This document shows positions 53,344 to 64,000 of a DNA stretch of 64,000 nucleotides, in pieces. Both the position numbers and the translations under genes were made by a program. The notes beneath the pieces are model-generated. The model did no database searches. It saw nothing but the letters and a program-made list of their open reading frames with translations, and had not been told where the DNA came from. Each line of letters begins with the position of its first letter. Position 1 is the first letter of the stretch. Source of the DNA: Pantoea dispersa (GTDB taxonomy: Bacteria; Pseudomonadota; Gammaproteobacteria; Enterobacterales; Enterobacteriaceae); NCBI RefSeq assembly GCF_014155765.1, contig NZ_SCKT01000004.1:186001-250000 (forward strand), in the 5' to 3' direction.

Positions 53344-53376
53344 GCGTCGGGCGAGACGTCGCCCGCGCTAATTTCT
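53344..53376 (+). terminator. Probable cra terminator
   Basis: GGGCGA (53349-53354), loop GACG, TCGCCC (53359-53364), directly after the cra stop; the stem can extend through GCG/CGC with a bulge. Only a modest TAATTTCTC follows. Confidence 0.6.
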
Positions 53377-53743
53377 CTCATCCATATTTAACCAGACGCA
53401 CACGGACGTAAAAAAGGGTAAATTATCATCGCTCCGGCTAACGAATTATCGGCGCTGGATTTTCTTATTTGTTTACATCTTCAGCAATCGCCTATAGCAG
53501 AGCTGACGCGATGGTGCTGGGCTTCCTTTCAGAAATCCCCTAAAATGCCGCCGCCGTCGCAGATTGGGGCAGAATAATCGCAGCGGTAAAATTGCGCTAA
53601 TTTTCACCGATAAATCTGACGCAAATTTTTTTTATACTGTTATTCATCAGGTTAATTTTAAATTGACCATTCATTCTCCTCTTATTCTTCTCTCCGGTTA
53701 ATTTCATTCGGTGTAAAGAGTGATATTCACTTGCCGTTGCGGC
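53377..53743. other. cra-mraZ intergenic region
   Basis: About 370 bases without a gene, more A+T-rich than the flanks, with several T-tracts (for example around 53625-53640). I see no other convincing signal here apart from the dcw promoter that follows at 53744. Confidence 0.6.
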
Positions 53744-53773
53744 TTGACAAGGATTTCATCGGCTCCGTAAACT
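53744..53773 (+). promoter_or_regulatory. dcw cluster promoter (Pmra)
   Basis: TTGACA (53744-53749), 18-base spacer, TAAACT (53768-53773); the surrounding CTCCGTAAACTCGTTTC closely matches E. coli Pmra. The predicted start is near 53780, just before the MraZ repeats. Confidence 0.87.
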
Positions 53774-53780
53774 CGTTTCG

Positions 53781-53825
53781 TGGTAAAAAGTGGGATAAAG
53801 TGGTGAAAACGGGTAACTGAGGGGT
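53781..53825 (+). promoter_or_regulatory. MraZ operator: G-rich repeats at exact 10-base spacing
   Basis: TGGTA (53781), TGGGA (53791), TGGTG (53801), GGGTA (53811) and GGGGT (53821) recur every ten bases in the mraZ leader. MraZ of E. coli binds direct TGGGN repeats separated by five bases at this place and represses its own operon. Only one copy here is a perfect TGGGN, so affinity may be lower. Confidence 0.72.
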
Positions 53826-53834
53826 AGGGCTGGC

Positions 53835-54293
53835 ATGTTCCGTGGAGCAACGTTAGTCAATCTCGACAGCAAAGGGCGCCTGGCGGTGCCGACGCGTTAT
53901 CGCGAATTGCTGCTCGCAGAGTCTCAGGGTCAAATGGTTTGCACCATTGACCTCCATCAGCCCTGCCTGCTGCTTTATACCCTGCCCGAATGGGAAATTA
54001 TTGAGAAAAAACTGGCCCGGTTATCCAGTATGAATCCGAACGAGCGTCGCGTGCAGCGTCTGCTGTTAGGACATGCCAGCGAGTGCCAGATGGATAACGC
54101 AGGCCGTTTACTGCTGGCGAACACGTTGCGCCAGCATGCGAGCCTGACCAAAGAAGTGATGCTGGTTGGACAGTTCAACAAGTTTGAGCTGTGGGATGAA
54201 CAGACCTGGTATCAACAAGTTAAGGACGATATTGACGCAGAACAGTCAGCTCAGGAGCCTTTATCTGAGCGGTTGCAGGACTTGTCGCTATAG
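53835..54293 (+). CDS. mraZ: Transcriptional regulator MraZ
   Basis: 152 residues, as in E. coli. Two SpoVT/AbrB-like swapped-hairpin domains, each with a DxxGR motif ([14 protein letters not shown] at about 10-23 and [14 protein letters not shown] at about 87-100). MraZ forms a ring-shaped oligomer that binds the repeats before its own gene and dampens dcw expression. First gene of the dcw cluster; rsmH starts two bases after its stop. Confidence 0.97.
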   Translation: MFRGATLVNLDSKGRLAVPTRYRELLLAESQGQMVCTIDLHQPCLLLYTLPEWEIIEKKLARLSSMNPNERRVQRLLLGHASECQMDNAGRLLLANTLRQHASLTKEVMLVGQFNKFELWDEQTWYQQVKDDIDAEQSAQEPLSERLQDLSL

Positions 54294-54295
54294 CT

Positions 54296-55237
54296 ATGCA
54301 GGAAAATTTTAAACACACCACGGTGCTGCTGGATGAGGCGGTTAACGGCCTTAATATCAGGGAAGACGGCATTTATATTGACGGCACCTTTGGTCGCGGC
54401 GGTCACTCACGCCTGATCCTGTCGCAGCTTGGCGCGCACGGACAGTTACTGGCGATCGACCGCGATCCGCAAGCCATAGCCGCAGCCGCTGAGATAAAAG
54501 ATCCACGTTTCTCGATTGTGCACGGGCCGTTTTCAGCGCTGGCTGAGTATGTCGAAGAGCGCGGGCTGACCGGAAAAATCGACGGCGTACTGCTGGATTT
54601 GGGCGTCTCTTCGCCTCAGCTGGATGACGCCGAGCGCGGTTTCTCCTTTATGCGCGACGGGCCGCTGGATATGCGTATGGATCCAACGCGCGGTCAGTCG
54701 GCAGCCGAGTGGTTGCAGAGCGCGGAAGAGGCAGACATTGCGTTTGTGCTGAAAACCTACGGTGAAGAGCGCTTCGCAAAACGCATCGCCCGCGCCATTG
54801 TCGAGCGCAACCGGGAACAGCCGATGACGCGCACCAAAGAGCTGGCCGATCTGATTGCGGCGGCAACGCCGGTAAAAGATAAGTTTAAGCATCCGGCGAC
54901 GCGCAGCTTCCAGGCGATACGCATCTGGATCAACAGTGAGCTGGAAGAGATCGATATCGCGCTGAAAGGGGCATTAACGGTGCTGGCACCGGGCGGGCGT
55001 TTATCCATCATCAGCTTCCACTCGCTGGAGGATCGGCTGGTGAAGCGCTTTATGCGTGACCAGAGCCGTGGTCCGCAGGTGCCGGCCGGGATTCCGATGA
55101 CCGAGAGCCAGCTGAAAGCGCTGGGCGGACGTGAACTGAAAACCCTCGGCAAGCTGATTCCTGGCGAAGCCGAAGTCAAAGACAACCCGCGCGCGCGCAG
55201 TTCGGTCCTGCGTATCGCTGAGAGAACCGCATCGTGA
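54296..55237 (+). CDS. rsmH: 16S rRNA (cytosine-1402 N4)-methyltransferase
   Basis: 313 residues, as in E. coli (formerly mraW). It methylates C1402 in the ribosomal P site together with RsmI. The SAM-binding region is [14 protein letters not shown] (about 34-47), with [20 protein letters not shown] and the conserved [15 protein letters not shown]. The stop codon overlaps the ftsL GTG start by four bases (GTGA). Confidence 0.97.
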   Translation: MQENFKHTTVLLDEAVNGLNIREDGIYIDGTFGRGGHSRLILSQLGAHGQLLAIDRDPQAIAAAAEIKDPRFSIVHGPFSALAEYVEERGLTGKIDGVLLDLGVSSPQLDDAERGFSFMRDGPLDMRMDPTRGQSAAEWLQSAEEADIAFVLKTYGEERFAKRIARAIVERNREQPMTRTKELADLIAAATPVKDKFKHPATRSFQAIRIWINSELEEIDIALKGALTVLAPGGRLSIISFHSLEDRLVKRFMRDQSRGPQVPAGIPMTESQLKALGGRELKTLGKLIPGEAEVKDNPRARSSVLRIAERTAS

Positions 55238-55554
55238 TTGGCAATGAGCGTCACAGCCTGCCCGGCGTCATTGGTGGCGATCTGCTGCGTTTTGGCAAGA
55301 TCCCGCTGCTGCTGCTGATCGCCGTGCTGGTTTCTTCGGTGCTGGTGGTGACCACCACGCATAAGACCCGTCTGCTGACGGCGCAGCGTGAGCAGCTGGT
55401 GCTGGAGCGTGATGCGCTGGATATCGAATGGCGCAACCTGATCCTCGAAGAGAATGCGCTGGGCGATCACAGCCGGGTAGAACGGATAGCAACCGATAAG
55501 CTGCAGTTGCAGCATGTTGATCCTTCACAGGAAAATATTGTGGTGCAGAAATAA
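55234..55554 (+). CDS. ftsL: Cell division protein FtsL, short N-terminus
   Basis: 106 residues from GTG 55234. One transmembrane helix (about 23-42) and a periplasmic leucine-zipper coiled coil (about 46-80) that pairs with FtsB in the FtsQLB divisome complex. The C-terminal two thirds ([20 protein letters not shown] onward) are nearly identical to E. coli, but the cytoplasmic tail is about 15 residues shorter (E. coli FtsL is 121). An in-frame TGA at 55219 rules out a longer start, so the short tail is real unless there is a sequence error. Confidence 0.94.
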   Translation: MIGNERHSLPGVIGGDLLRFGKIPLLLLIAVLVSSVLVVTTTHKTRLLTAQREQLVLERDALDIEWRNLILEENALGDHSRVERIATDKLQLQHVDPSQENIVVQK

Positions 55555-55570
55555 GGAATCGCAGACCTCA

Positions 55571-57340
55571 ATGAGCGGCGCAGGCAAAACGCTGAAGTTA
55601 AGAAAACAGGAAGATAAGGCCAGCTTTGTAAGCTGGCGTTTTGCGTTGCTGTGCGGCTGTATTCTTCTGGCGCTGGGCGGATTGCTGTCGCGCGTGGCGT
55701 GGCTGCAGGTCATCAGCCCGGATAAGCTGGTGAAGGAAGGCGATTTACGTTCGCTGCGCGTGCAGGAAGTGCCTACCGCACGCGGCATGATCAGCGATCG
55801 CGCCGGACGCCCGCTGGCAGTAAGCGTGCCGGTTAACGCCATCTGGGCCGATCCCAAAGAGCTGACCGAGCACGGCGGCGTCACCGTTGATAGCCGCTGG
55901 AAAGCCTTGTCGGATGCGCTGTCGATCCCGCTGGATCAGCTGGCGGCGCGCGTCAACGCCAACCCAAAAGGGCGCTTTATTTACCTCGCCCGTCAGGTTA
56001 ACCCGGCGATTGGCGAATACGTGAAAAAGCTCAAGCTGCCCGGTATTTACCTGCGCCAGGAGTCGCGCCGCTACTATCCCGCCGGTCAGGTCACTGCCCA
56101 CCTGATTGGCTTCACCAACATTGACGGCCAGGGCATTGAAGGCATCGAGAAGAGCTTTGATAAATGGCTGACCGGCGAGCCGGGCGAACGTACCGTGCGC
56201 AAAGACCGCTACGGGCGGGTGATTGAAGATATCTCCTCGGTCGATAGCCGCGCCGCGCACAACCTGACGCTGAGCATCGACGAGCGCCTGCAGGCGCTGG
56301 TGTACCGCGAACTGAACAATGCCGTTGCCTTCAACAAAGCCGAATCTGGCACTGCGGTGCTGGTGGACGTGAACACCGGCGAAGTGCTGGCGATGGCCAA
56401 CAGCCCGGCTTACAACCCCAATAATCTCAACAACACGCCGAAAGACGTCATGCGTAACCGCGCTATTACCGACATCTTCGAGCCGGGTTCCACCGTGAAG
56501 CCAATGGTGGTGATGACCGCACTACAGCGCGGCGTGGTGAAAGAGAACAGCGTTCTGAACACCGTGCCGTATCGCGTCAATGGTCATGAGATCAAAGACG
56601 TGGCGCGCTATAACGAATTGACCCTTACCGGGGTTCTGCAGAAGTCGAGTAACGTCGGGGTTTCGCGCCTCGCGTTAGCGATGCCCTCCTCAGCGCTGGT
56701 AGAAACTTACGCGCGCTTTGGCCTGGGTAAACCGACCAATTTGGGGCTGGTCGGGGAAAGTAGTGGCTTATACCCTCAAAAACAACGGTGGTCTGACATA
56801 GAGAGGGCCACCTTCTCTTTCGGCTATGGGCTAATGGTAACGCCGTTACAGTTAGCGCGAGTCTACGCAACCATTGGCAGCTACGGCATCAACCGCCCGC
56901 TGTCGATTACCAAAGTTGACCCGCCGGTGGCGGGCGAGCGCGTTTTCCCGGAAGACCTGGTGAAAACCGTGATGCACATGATGGAAAGCGTGGCGCTGCC
57001 GGGTGGCGGTGGTGTTAAAGCCGCCATCAAGGGCTATCGCATCGCGATCAAAACCGGTACCGCGAAAAAAGTCGGGCCGGACGGACGCTACGTCAATAAA
57101 TACATTGCTTACACCGCGGGCGTTGCGCCTGCCAGTCGCCCGCGTTTTGCGCTGGTGGTGGTGATCAACGATCCCCAGGCCGGTAAATATTATGGTGGTG
57201 CGGTTTCTGCACCGGTGTTTGGCGCCATCATGGGCGGTGTCCTGCGCACCATGAACATTGAACCGGATGCGCTGCCAACGGTGGATAAAAACGAGTTGGT
57301 GAAGAATAAGAGAAGTGAGGAATCAAGTGACAGATCGTAA
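55571..57340 (+). CDS. ftsI: Septal peptidoglycan transpeptidase FtsI (PBP3)
   Basis: 589 residues (E. coli 588). A short cytoplasmic tail, one membrane anchor (about 23-40), a pedestal domain, and the class B transpeptidase domain with the active-site Ser307 (GSTVKP), SSN motif (QKSSNVGV) and KTGTAKK. It cross-links septal peptidoglycan with FtsW and is the target of aztreonam and cephalexin. The start is ATG 55571 by alignment; an upstream in-frame ATG inside ftsL is rejected. The end overlaps murE by 14 bases. Confidence 0.97.
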   Translation: MSGAGKTLKLRKQEDKASFVSWRFALLCGCILLALGGLLSRVAWLQVISPDKLVKEGDLRSLRVQEVPTARGMISDRAGRPLAVSVPVNAIWADPKELTEHGGVTVDSRWKALSDALSIPLDQLAARVNANPKGRFIYLARQVNPAIGEYVKKLKLPGIYLRQESRRYYPAGQVTAHLIGFTNIDGQGIEGIEKSFDKWLTGEPGERTVRKDRYGRVIEDISSVDSRAAHNLTLSIDERLQALVYRELNNAVAFNKAESGTAVLVDVNTGEVLAMANSPAYNPNNLNNTPKDVMRNRAITDIFEPGSTVKPMVVMTALQRGVVKENSVLNTVPYRVNGHEIKDVARYNELTLTGVLQKSSNVGVSRLALAMPSSALVETYARFGLGKPTNLGLVGESSGLYPQKQRWSDIERATFSFGYGLMVTPLQLARVYATIGSYGINRPLSITKVDPPVAGERVFPEDLVKTVMHMMESVALPGGGGVKAAIKGYRIAIKTGTAKKVGPDGRYVNKYIAYTAGVAPASRPRFALVVVINDPQAGKYYGGAVSAPVFGAIMGGVLRTMNIEPDALPTVDKNELVKNKRSEESSDRS

Positions 57341-58814
57341 CCTGCGCGACTTGCTGGCCCCGTGGGTGCCTGGCGCGCCGGCGCGTCCACTCCGTGACAT
57401 GACACTGGACAGCCGCGCTGCGGCTGCTGGCGATCTGTTTATCGCCGTGGCGGGCCATCATGCTGATGGACGTCGATTTATTCCACAGGCCATCGCCCAG
57501 GGTGTGGCGGCGGTCATTGCCGAGGCTGAAGGCGAAGCCAGCGATGGTGATATCCGCGAGATGCACGGCGTCCCGGTCATCTATCTGGCCCAGCTGCCGC
57601 AGCGCCTTTCCGCGCTGGCCGGGCGTTTCTACCAGCAGCCGGCTGACAAATTAAAGCTGATTGGTGTGACCGGCACTAACGGCAAAACCACCACCACGCA
57701 GCTGATCGCGCAGTGGGCCAACCTGCTGGGCGAAACCGGCGCGGTGATGGGCACGGTGGGCAATGGCCTGTACGGTCAGCTGGTGCCGAGTGAAAACACC
57801 ACCGGTTCGGCGGTGGATGTACAGCATATTCTGCACGACCTGGTCGGGCAGGGCGCCACCGTGGCCGCCATGGAAGTCTCCTCGCATGGTCTGGTGCAGC
57901 ATCGCGTGGCCGCGCTGCCGTTTGCCGCCGCGGTATTTACCAATCTGAGCCGCGATCACCTTGATTATCACGGTGACATGCAGGGCTACGAATCGGCCAA
58001 GTGGCTGCTGTTCTCTGAGCATCAGGTGGGCGAGGCCATCATCAACGCTGATGATGAAGTGGGCCGCCGCTGGCTGGAAAAATTACCGGATGCCGTGGCC
58101 GTTACGCTGGGCAACAATCTGCAGCCCGGCTGTCGTGGCCGCTGGCTGCAGGCGACGGCGATCGATTATCACGACGGCGGCGCACACGTGCAGTTCAGTT
58201 CGAGCTGGGGCAAAGGCGAGTTTGACAGCCGCCTGATGGGCGCCTTTAACGTCAGCAATCTGCTGCTGGCGCTGGCGACACTGCTGACGCTGGATTATCC
58301 GCTCGACACGCTGGTGGCCAGTGCCAGCCAGCTGCAGCCGGTGTGCGGTCGTATGGAAGTGTTCACCGCCGCGCACAAGCCGACGGTGGTGGTGGATTAC
58401 GCACATACGCCAGACGCGCTGGAAAAAGCGCTGGAAGCGGCCCGGCTGCACTGCAAGGGTCAGCTGTGGTGCGTATTTGGCTGCGGTGGCGACCGTGACA
58501 AAGGCAAACGTCCCCTGATGGGCGCGATTGCCGAACAGTTTGCCGATATCGTGGTGATCACCGATGACAATCCGCGGAGCGAAGAGCCGACGGCGATTGT
58601 TAACGACATTCTCACCGGCCTGCTCGATCCGGGCCGGGCCCGCGTCATAGCAGGACGAGCGCAGGCGGTCACTCATGCGGTAATGCAGGCCAGCGCCGAC
58701 GAAATCGTGCTGGTGGCCGGTAAAGGCCATGAAGATTATCAAATCATCGGCAACCGCCGCCTTGACTACTCTGACCGCGACACCGTCGCCCGTTTGCTGG
58801 GGGTAATGGCATGA
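57327..58814 (+). CDS. murE: UDP-MurNAc-L-Ala-D-Glu:meso-diaminopimelate ligase
   Basis: 495 residues, as in E. coli, from GTG 57327, with GAGG six bases upstream and the family N-terminus [14 protein letters not shown]. It adds meso-diaminopimelate to the peptidoglycan precursor. The ATP loop [10 protein letters not shown] is at 116-125, and the DNPR motif (414-417) specifies diaminopimelate rather than lysine. The start lies within the end of ftsI, and the stop overlaps murF by four bases. Confidence 0.97.
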   Translation: MTDRNLRDLLAPWVPGAPARPLRDMTLDSRAAAAGDLFIAVAGHHADGRRFIPQAIAQGVAAVIAEAEGEASDGDIREMHGVPVIYLAQLPQRLSALAGRFYQQPADKLKLIGVTGTNGKTTTTQLIAQWANLLGETGAVMGTVGNGLYGQLVPSENTTGSAVDVQHILHDLVGQGATVAAMEVSSHGLVQHRVAALPFAAAVFTNLSRDHLDYHGDMQGYESAKWLLFSEHQVGEAIINADDEVGRRWLEKLPDAVAVTLGNNLQPGCRGRWLQATAIDYHDGGAHVQFSSSWGKGEFDSRLMGAFNVSNLLLALATLLTLDYPLDTLVASASQLQPVCGRMEVFTAAHKPTVVVDYAHTPDALEKALEAARLHCKGQLWCVFGCGGDRDKGKRPLMGAIAEQFADIVVITDDNPRSEEPTAIVNDILTGLLDPGRARVIAGRAQAVTHAVMQASADEIVLVAGKGHEDYQIIGNRRLDYSDRDTVARLLGVMA

Positions 58815-60172
58815 TTCCGGTTACGCTGAAAACTCTGGCAGAGATTAGCGGTGGGCAACTGCACGGCAGCGATCTCACTATCGCTGATGTCACCACGGAT
58901 ACCCGTAAAGTCACTCCAGGCAGCCTGTTTGTCGCGCTGGTGGGTGAACGTTTTGATGCGCACGATTTTGCCGCCGACGCTATCGCCAGTGGCGCTCAGG
59001 CGCTGCTGGTGAACCGTCGTTTAGCGGTTGACGTGCCGCAGGTGGTGGTCGCTGACACGCGTATCGCTTTTGGTCAGCTCGGCGCCTGGGTGCGTCAGCA
59101 GGCGAAAGCGCGCGTGGTGGGGCTGACCGGCTCCTCCGGTAAAACCTCCGTGAAAGAGATGACCGCGGCGATTCTGCGCCAGTGCGGTGAAACGCTGTAT
59201 ACCGCCGGTAATCTCAACAACGATTACGGCGTGCCGATGACGCTGCTGCGTCTTACCCCGCAACACGCGTATGCCGTGATTGAAATGGGCGCGAATCATC
59301 AGGGTGAAATCGCCTACACCACCAATCTGGTGCGTCCGGAAACCGCGCTGGTTAACAATCTGGCGGCGGCGCATCTGGAAGGCTTCGGTTCACTGGCGGG
59401 CGTGGCAAAAGCCAAAGGCGAAATCTTTGGCGGCTTACCGGTACACGGCACCGCAATCATCAACGCTGACAGCAACGATCTGCCCAACTGGCAGCCGCAG
59501 TTTGCTGATAAAACCCTGTGGCGCTTTTCGCCGCAGCCGATGGCAGACGCGGAGTTCCGCGCCAGCGATATCGTGCTGCGCGCTGACGCCACGCTGTTTA
59601 CCCTGCACACGCCGCGCGGTGACATCGCCGTCGAGCTGCCGCTGCCGGGCCGGCACAATATCGCTAATGCGCTGGCTGCTGCCGCGCTGGCGCTGTCGGT
59701 TGACGCGCCGTTAACCGCTATCCAGTCTGGCCTTAAAACCTTACAGCCCGTTCCTGGGCGCCTGTTCCCGATTCGCCTCGCCGGTAATCAGCTGCTGCTG
59801 GATGACAGCTACAACGCCAACGTCGGTTCGATGACCGCCGCTGCGCAGGTGCTGGGCGATATGCCGGGCTTCCGCGTCATGGTGGTGGGTGACATGGGTG
59901 AGCTGGGCGAAGAAGCCGAAGCCTGTCATCGTCAGGTGGGCGAAGCGGCGAAAGCCGCCGGTATTGATTGTGTGCTGAGCACCGGCAGCTTCAGCCATTT
60001 GATTAGTGAAAGCAGCGGCCGGGGCGAACATTTCGCCAGTAAAGCTGAACTGACTGAACGTTTACGCACGCTGCTGTCCCAACATGCGGACATCACTATT
60101 TTGGTTAAAGGTTCACGTAGTGCCGCCATGGAGCAGGTAGTACAGAGCTTACAGGAGAAAGGAACATGCTAG
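58811..60172 (+). CDS. murF: UDP-MurNAc-tripeptide:D-Ala-D-Ala ligase
   Basis: 453 residues (E. coli 452). It adds the D-Ala-D-Ala dipeptide, completing the UDP-MurNAc pentapeptide. The P-loop [11 protein letters not shown] begins at residue 107; the central-domain motif [10 protein letters not shown] and the C-terminal [13 protein letters not shown] and [11 protein letters not shown] are typical of the Mur ligases. It overlaps murE by four bases (ATGA) and mraY by seven. Confidence 0.97.
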   Translation: MIPVTLKTLAEISGGQLHGSDLTIADVTTDTRKVTPGSLFVALVGERFDAHDFAADAIASGAQALLVNRRLAVDVPQVVVADTRIAFGQLGAWVRQQAKARVVGLTGSSGKTSVKEMTAAILRQCGETLYTAGNLNNDYGVPMTLLRLTPQHAYAVIEMGANHQGEIAYTTNLVRPETALVNNLAAAHLEGFGSLAGVAKAKGEIFGGLPVHGTAIINADSNDLPNWQPQFADKTLWRFSPQPMADAEFRASDIVLRADATLFTLHTPRGDIAVELPLPGRHNIANALAAAALALSVDAPLTAIQSGLKTLQPVPGRLFPIRLAGNQLLLDDSYNANVGSMTAAAQVLGDMPGFRVMVVGDMGELGEEAEACHRQVGEAAKAAGIDCVLSTGSFSHLISESSGRGEHFASKAELTERLRTLLSQHADITILVKGSRSAAMEQVVQSLQEKGTC

Positions 60173-61248
60173 TCTGGCTGGCCGAACATCTGGTCGCATT
60201 TTATTCCGGCTTTAACGTCTTTTCCTATCTGACGTTTCGCGCCATTGTCAGCCTGCTGACCGCTCTGTTCATCTCTTTATGGATGGGCCCGCGCCTGATC
60301 GCCTGGCTGCAGAAACTGCAGATTGGCCAGGTGGTACGTAACGATGGTCCGGAGTCGCACTTCAGCAAGCGCGGCACGCCGACCATGGGCGGCATAATGA
60401 TTCTGACCTCCATCACGGTTTCGGTGCTGATGTGGGCTTATCCGTCCAATCCTTACGTCTGGTGCGTGCTGGTGGTGCTGGTCGGTTTTGGCGTAATTGG
60501 CTTTGTTGATGACTATCGCAAAGTGGTGCGTAAAGACACTAAGGGCCTGATCGCGCGCTGGAAATATTTCTGGATGTCGGTGATTTCGCTCGGCGTGGCG
60601 TTCGCGCTGTTCATCGCCGGTAAAGATACGCCTGCCACACAGCTGGTGGTGCCGTTCTTCAAAGATGTTATGCCGCAGCTCGGCCTGTTCTACGTGGTGC
60701 TGGCCTACTTTGTGATTGTCGGAACCGGTAATGCGGTAAACCTGACAGACGGTCTGGATGGTCTGGCCATCATGCCAACGGTGTTTGTCGCGGCGGGATT
60801 TGCACTGGTGGCCTGGGCGACCGGTAACGTGAAATTTGCCGAGTATCTGCACATTCCGTATCTGCGTCACGCCGGTGAGCTGGTGATTGTCTGTACCGCG
60901 ATTGTCGGGGCCGGTCTCGGCTTCCTGTGGTTCAACACCTATCCGGCGCAGGTCTTTATGGGCGACGTGGGTTCGCTGGCGCTGGGTGGCGCACTGGGTA
61001 CGCTGGCAGTGCTGCTGCGTCAGGAATTTTTGCTGGTGATCATGGGCGGCGTATTTGTGGTCGAGACGCTGTCGGTGATTCTGCAGGTGGGTTCGTTCAA
61101 GCTGCGCGGTCAGCGTATTTTCCGCATGGCACCGATTCACCACCACTATGAACTGAAAGGCTGGCCGGAGCCGCGCGTGATCGTGCGCTTCTGGATTATT
61201 TCGCTGATGCTGGTGCTGATTGGCCTGGCAACGCTCAAGGTACGTTAA
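60166..61248 (+). CDS. mraY: Phospho-MurNAc-pentapeptide transferase MraY
   Basis: 360 residues, as in E. coli. Ten-helix inner-membrane enzyme that transfers phospho-MurNAc-pentapeptide to undecaprenyl phosphate, making lipid I. Catalytic motifs are GFVDDYRKV (paired Asp), [10 protein letters not shown] and the HIP-type loop [15 protein letters not shown]; the early GTPTMGG motif is also present. It overlaps the end of murF by seven bases; murD begins two bases after it. Confidence 0.98.
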   Translation: MLVWLAEHLVAFYSGFNVFSYLTFRAIVSLLTALFISLWMGPRLIAWLQKLQIGQVVRNDGPESHFSKRGTPTMGGIMILTSITVSVLMWAYPSNPYVWCVLVVLVGFGVIGFVDDYRKVVRKDTKGLIARWKYFWMSVISLGVAFALFIAGKDTPATQLVVPFFKDVMPQLGLFYVVLAYFVIVGTGNAVNLTDGLDGLAIMPTVFVAAGFALVAWATGNVKFAEYLHIPYLRHAGELVIVCTAIVGAGLGFLWFNTYPAQVFMGDVGSLALGGALGTLAVLLRQEFLLVIMGGVFVVETLSVILQVGSFKLRGQRIFRMAPIHHHYELKGWPEPRVIVRFWIISLMLVLIGLATLKVR

Positions 61249-61250
61249 TC

Positions 61251-62567
61251 ATGGCTGACTATCGGGGCAGAAAAGTCGTCATCATTGGATTAGGCATCAC
61301 CGGCCTGTCCTGTGTTGATTTCTTCCTCGCGCAGGGCGTAACGCCCCGCGTGATGGATACCCGTGTGTCACCGCCGGGGCTGGACAAACTGCCAGAGCAG
61401 GTGGAGCGCCACGTTGGCGGTATCAACAGCGACTGGCTGCTGGCATGCGATCTGATCATCGCCAGCCCGGGCATCGCGCTGGCGCACCCGGCGCTGAGCG
61501 AAGCGGCCGACGCCGGCATTGAAATTGTCGGCGATATCGAACTGTTCTGCCGTGAAGCGCAGGCGCCGATTGTGGCGATCACCGGTTCCAATGGCAAAAG
61601 TACCGTCACCACGCTGGTGGGCGAAATGGCGCGCGCCGCGGGCTGGCAGGTGGGCGTAGGCGGCAACATTGGGCTGCCAGCGCTGACGCTGCTCAAATCG
61701 CCGGCGCAGCTGTATGTGCTGGAGCTTTCCAGCTTCCAGCTGGAAACCACCCACAGCCTGAAAGCGGCGGCGGCAACCATCCTCAACGTCACTGAGGATC
61801 ATATGGATCGCTATCCGCTCGGCATGCAGCAGTACCGCGCCGCTAAATTACGCATCTATGAAAACGCGGATATCTGCGTGGTGAATGCCGACGATGGCAT
61901 GACCATGCCGGTGCGCGGTGCCGATCGCCGCTGCGTCAGCTTTGGCATCGACGTTGGCGATTATCACCTCAACCAGCAGCAGGGCAGTACCTGGCTGCGG
62001 GTGAAGGGCGAGAAAGTCCTTAATACCGACGAGATGAAGCTGGTCGGGCAGCACAATTACACCAATGCGCTTGCCGCGCTGGCGCTGGCCGATGCGGTGA
62101 ATATCCCGCGCGCCTCCAGCCTGAAAGCGTTAACCACCTACAGCGGCCTGCCGCATCGCTTCCAGCTGGTGCACGAAGCGCATGGCGTGCGCTGGATTAA
62201 TGATTCGAAAGCCACCAACGTGGGCAGCACCGAAGCCGCGCTTAACGGCCTGCAGGTGAAAGGTACGCTGTGGCTGCTGCTGGGTGGCGATGGCAAAGGG
62301 GCGGACTTTACGCCGCTGGCGCGCTATCTGCAGGGCGACAACGTGCGGCTGTTCTGCTTTGGCCGCGACGGCGATGCGCTGGCCGCGCTGCGTCCGGCAG
62401 TGGCGACGCGCACCGACACGCTCGAACAGGCGATGACGCAGATTGCCGCGCAGGTGCAGGCGGGCGACCTGGTGCTGCTGTCACCGGCGTGCGCCAGCCT
62501 CGACCAGTTCCGTAATTTTGAACAGCGCGGCGATCGCTTCGCGCAACTGGCGAAGGAGCTGAGCTGA
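61251..62567 (+). CDS. murD: UDP-MurNAc-L-Ala:D-Glu ligase
   Basis: 438 residues, as in E. coli. It adds D-glutamate to UDP-MurNAc-L-Ala. The N-terminal Rossmann-like motif GLGITGLSC is at about 13-21; the P-loop [11 protein letters not shown], the central [10 protein letters not shown] and the C-terminal [13 protein letters not shown] and [11 protein letters not shown] motifs are intact. Its TGA overlaps the ftsW ATG by one base. Confidence 0.98.
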   Translation: MADYRGRKVVIIGLGITGLSCVDFFLAQGVTPRVMDTRVSPPGLDKLPEQVERHVGGINSDWLLACDLIIASPGIALAHPALSEAADAGIEIVGDIELFCREAQAPIVAITGSNGKSTVTTLVGEMARAAGWQVGVGGNIGLPALTLLKSPAQLYVLELSSFQLETTHSLKAAAATILNVTEDHMDRYPLGMQQYRAAKLRIYENADICVVNADDGMTMPVRGADRRCVSFGIDVGDYHLNQQQGSTWLRVKGEKVLNTDEMKLVGQHNYTNALAALALADAVNIPRASSLKALTTYSGLPHRFQLVHEAHGVRWINDSKATNVGSTEAALNGLQVKGTLWLLLGGDGKGADFTPLARYLQGDNVRLFCFGRDGDALAALRPAVATRTDTLEQAMTQIAAQVQAGDLVLLSPACASLDQFRNFEQRGDRFAQLAKELS

Positions 62568-63781
62568 TGCGTATTCCCGGAGCCAGTATCGCCAGTTTTA
62601 TTTCGCTGCGCCTGCGTGATTGGGTGATGGGCGCGCGCGACAACGACGACGCGCCGGTGGTGCTGTATGACCGCACGCTGCTGTGGCTGACATTTGGCCT
62701 GGCGATTATCGGTTTTGTCATGGTCACCTCGGCGTCGATGCCGGTTGGACAGCGTCTTAACGACGATCCGTTCTACTTTGCCAAGCGAGATGCCTTTTAT
62801 ATCGCACTGGCGCTGGGGATGGCGTTAGTGACGCTGCGCGTACCGATGGATTTCTGGCAGCGCTACAGCAACGCGATGCTGATGGCCTCGGTGGCGATGC
62901 TGCTGATCGTACTGGTGGTCGGTAGCTCGGTTAACGGCGCATCGCGCTGGATCGCGCTCGGGCCGCTGCGTATTCAGCCAGCGGAGTTATCCAAGCTGTC
63001 GCTGTTCTGCTATCTCGCCAGTTATCTGGTGCGCAAAGTGGAAGAGGTGCGTAACAACTTCTGGGGCTTCTGTAAGCCGATGGGCGTGATGGTGGTGCTG
63101 GCGGTGCTGCTGCTGGCCCAGCCAGACCTCGGCACCGTGGTAGTGCTGTTTGTTACCACGCTGGCGATGCTGTTCCTGGCGGGCGCCAAACTGTGGCAGT
63201 TCCTGGCGATTATCGGCTCCGGCATTTTCGCCGTGGTGCTGCTGATTATCGCGGAACCTTACCGTATGCGCCGCGTAACCTCCTTCTGGAACCCGTGGGA
63301 AGATCCGTTCGGCAGCGGCTACCAGCTGACTCAGTCGCTGATGGCGTTTGGCCGCGGTGAGTTCTGGGGGCAGGGCCTGGGCAACTCGGTGCAGAAACTG
63401 GAGTATCTGCCGGAAGCGCACACCGACTTTATCTTCTCAATTATCGGTGAAGAGTTGGGTTATGTCGGTGTGGTTTTGGCGCTGTTGATGGTATTCTTCG
63501 TCGCTTTTCGCGCAATGTCGATTGGCCGTCGCGCGCTGGAGATCGACCAGCGTTTTTCCGGCTTCCTCGCCTGTTCCATTGGCGTGTGGTTTAGCTTCCA
63601 GGCGCTGGTTAATGTTGGTGCGGCGGCGGGTATGCTGCCGACCAAGGGCCTGACGCTGCCGCTGATCAGTTACGGTGGATCGAGTCTGATCATTATGTCG
63701 ACCGCCATCGTGTTTTTATTGCGCATAGATTATGAAACACGTCTGGCAAAAGCCCAGGCGTTTACCCGAGGTGCCCGATGA
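62567..63781 (+). CDS. ftsW: Septal peptidoglycan glycosyltransferase FtsW
   Basis: 404 residues (E. coli 414; the cytoplasmic N-terminus is about ten residues shorter). A SEDS-family polymerase with ten transmembrane helices that makes septal glycan strands together with FtsI. Family blocks: [18 protein letters not shown], the extracellular loop with [20 protein letters not shown] and the catalytic Asp in [16 protein letters not shown], and [10 protein letters not shown] near the end. Starts one base into the murD stop and overlaps murG by four bases. Confidence 0.97.
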   Translation: MRIPGASIASFISLRLRDWVMGARDNDDAPVVLYDRTLLWLTFGLAIIGFVMVTSASMPVGQRLNDDPFYFAKRDAFYIALALGMALVTLRVPMDFWQRYSNAMLMASVAMLLIVLVVGSSVNGASRWIALGPLRIQPAELSKLSLFCYLASYLVRKVEEVRNNFWGFCKPMGVMVVLAVLLLAQPDLGTVVVLFVTTLAMLFLAGAKLWQFLAIIGSGIFAVVLLIIAEPYRMRRVTSFWNPWEDPFGSGYQLTQSLMAFGRGEFWGQGLGNSVQKLEYLPEAHTDFIFSIIGEELGYVGVVLALLMVFFVAFRAMSIGRRALEIDQRFSGFLACSIGVWFSFQALVNVGAAAGMLPTKGLTLPLISYGGSSLIIMSTAIVFLLRIDYETRLAKAQAFTRGAR

Positions 63782-64000
63782 GTGGTAAACGGCTGATGGT
63801 CATGGCAGGGGGTACCGGCGGACATGTGTTCCCCGGACTGGCCGTGGCGCATCATCTGATCGAACAAGGCTGGCAGGTGCGCTGGCTGGGAACGGCAGAC
63901 CGGATGGAAGCCGATCTGGTGCCAAAGCATGGCATCGACATCGACTTCATCCGCATCAGCGGATTGCGCGGTAAAGGCGTAAAGGCCCTGCTGCTGGCAC
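63778..64000 (+). CDS. murG: UDP-GlcNAc:lipid I N-acetylglucosaminyltransferase MurG, 5' part
   Basis: Only the first 74 codons are in the window. They encode the family N-terminus with the glycine-rich loop [20 protein letters not shown] (about 9-28) and the segment [20 protein letters not shown]. MurG is a membrane-associated GT-B enzyme that adds GlcNAc to lipid I to make lipid II. The ATG overlaps the ftsW stop by four bases (ATGA), continuing the coupled reading of the dcw cluster. Confidence 0.97.
   Translation, partial: MSGKRLMVMAGGTGGHVFPGLAVAHHLIEQGWQVRWLGTADRMEADLVPKHGIDIDFIRISGLRGKGVKALLLA

Overview
The window is chromosomal DNA of a gammaproteobacterium of the order Enterobacterales. 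Gene content and order from about 6.0 kb to the end follow the 0-2 minute region of the Escherichia coli map: nhaA-nhaR, rpsT, ribF-ileS-lspA-fkpB-ispH, dapB, carAB, folA, apaH/apaG/rsmA/pdxA/surA/lptD, djlA, rluA, rapA, polB, yabI, thiQPB, sgrR-sgrS-setA, leuDCBA-leuL, ilvIH, cra, then the division and cell-wall (dcw) cluster mraZ to murG. Protein lengths are close to those of E. coli, but some E. coli neighbours are missing (caiF/cai and kefFC between carB and folA, rihC before dapB, araBADC between polB and yabI, leuO between leuL and ilvI). With a porin and a cioAB-type oxidase in variable positions, this fits an Erwiniaceae-like genome (Pantoea/Erwinia group). That assignment is inference, made without database searches.

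Layout. 1-6.0 kb is the most variable part: the tail of an HxlR regulator, a dienelactone-hydrolase-like protein, a cyanide-insensitive-type bd oxidase operon (cioA, cioB and a 48-55 residue membrane peptide), a Rob-like AraC regulator and a small secreted protein. 6.0-8.2 kb carries the Na+/H+ antiporter and its regulator. 8.2-14.5 kb has rpsT (UUG start) and the ribF-ileS-lspA-fkpB-ispH operon. 14.7-20.4 kb has dapB and carAB, the latter preceded by a well-preserved control region (RutR, PurR, promoter P1 and two ARG boxes). 20.6-21.8 kb is a porin inserted between carB and folA. 22-29.6 kb holds folA and the opposing lptD-surA-pdxA-rsmA-apaG-apaH operon. 29.7-37.6 kb carries djlA, rluA, rapA, polB and yabI. 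37.6-41.0 kb is the thiamine transporter with its TPP riboswitch. 41-44.2 kb is the glucose-phosphate stress module sgrR/sgrS/setA. 44.3-49.2 kb is the leucine operon with leader peptide and attenuator. 49.9-53.3 kb is ilvIH and cra. 53.7-64 kb is the dcw operon from mraZ into murG, which is cut by the window edge.

Nine genes start with a codon other than ATG, judged from alignment with known family N-termini and ribosome binding sites: nhaA, thiP, thiB, polB, cra, ftsL and murE use GTG; rpsT and carA use TTG. Two short genes of note are leuL (27 codons) and the cioB-linked peptide. I see no rRNA or tRNA gene, CRISPR array, insertion sequence, prophage or attachment site.

No wholly new multi-gene system is evident; most of the window is conserved core genome. 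The observations most worth checking are: a shortened SgrS RNA with no recognisable SgrT but with a 15-codon reading frame whose stop overlaps the base-pairing seed; a family of composite palindromic repeats at three gene ends; a structured leader before nhaA; ArcA-like sites before cioAB; the long leuO-less gap before ilvIH; and a shortened FtsL.
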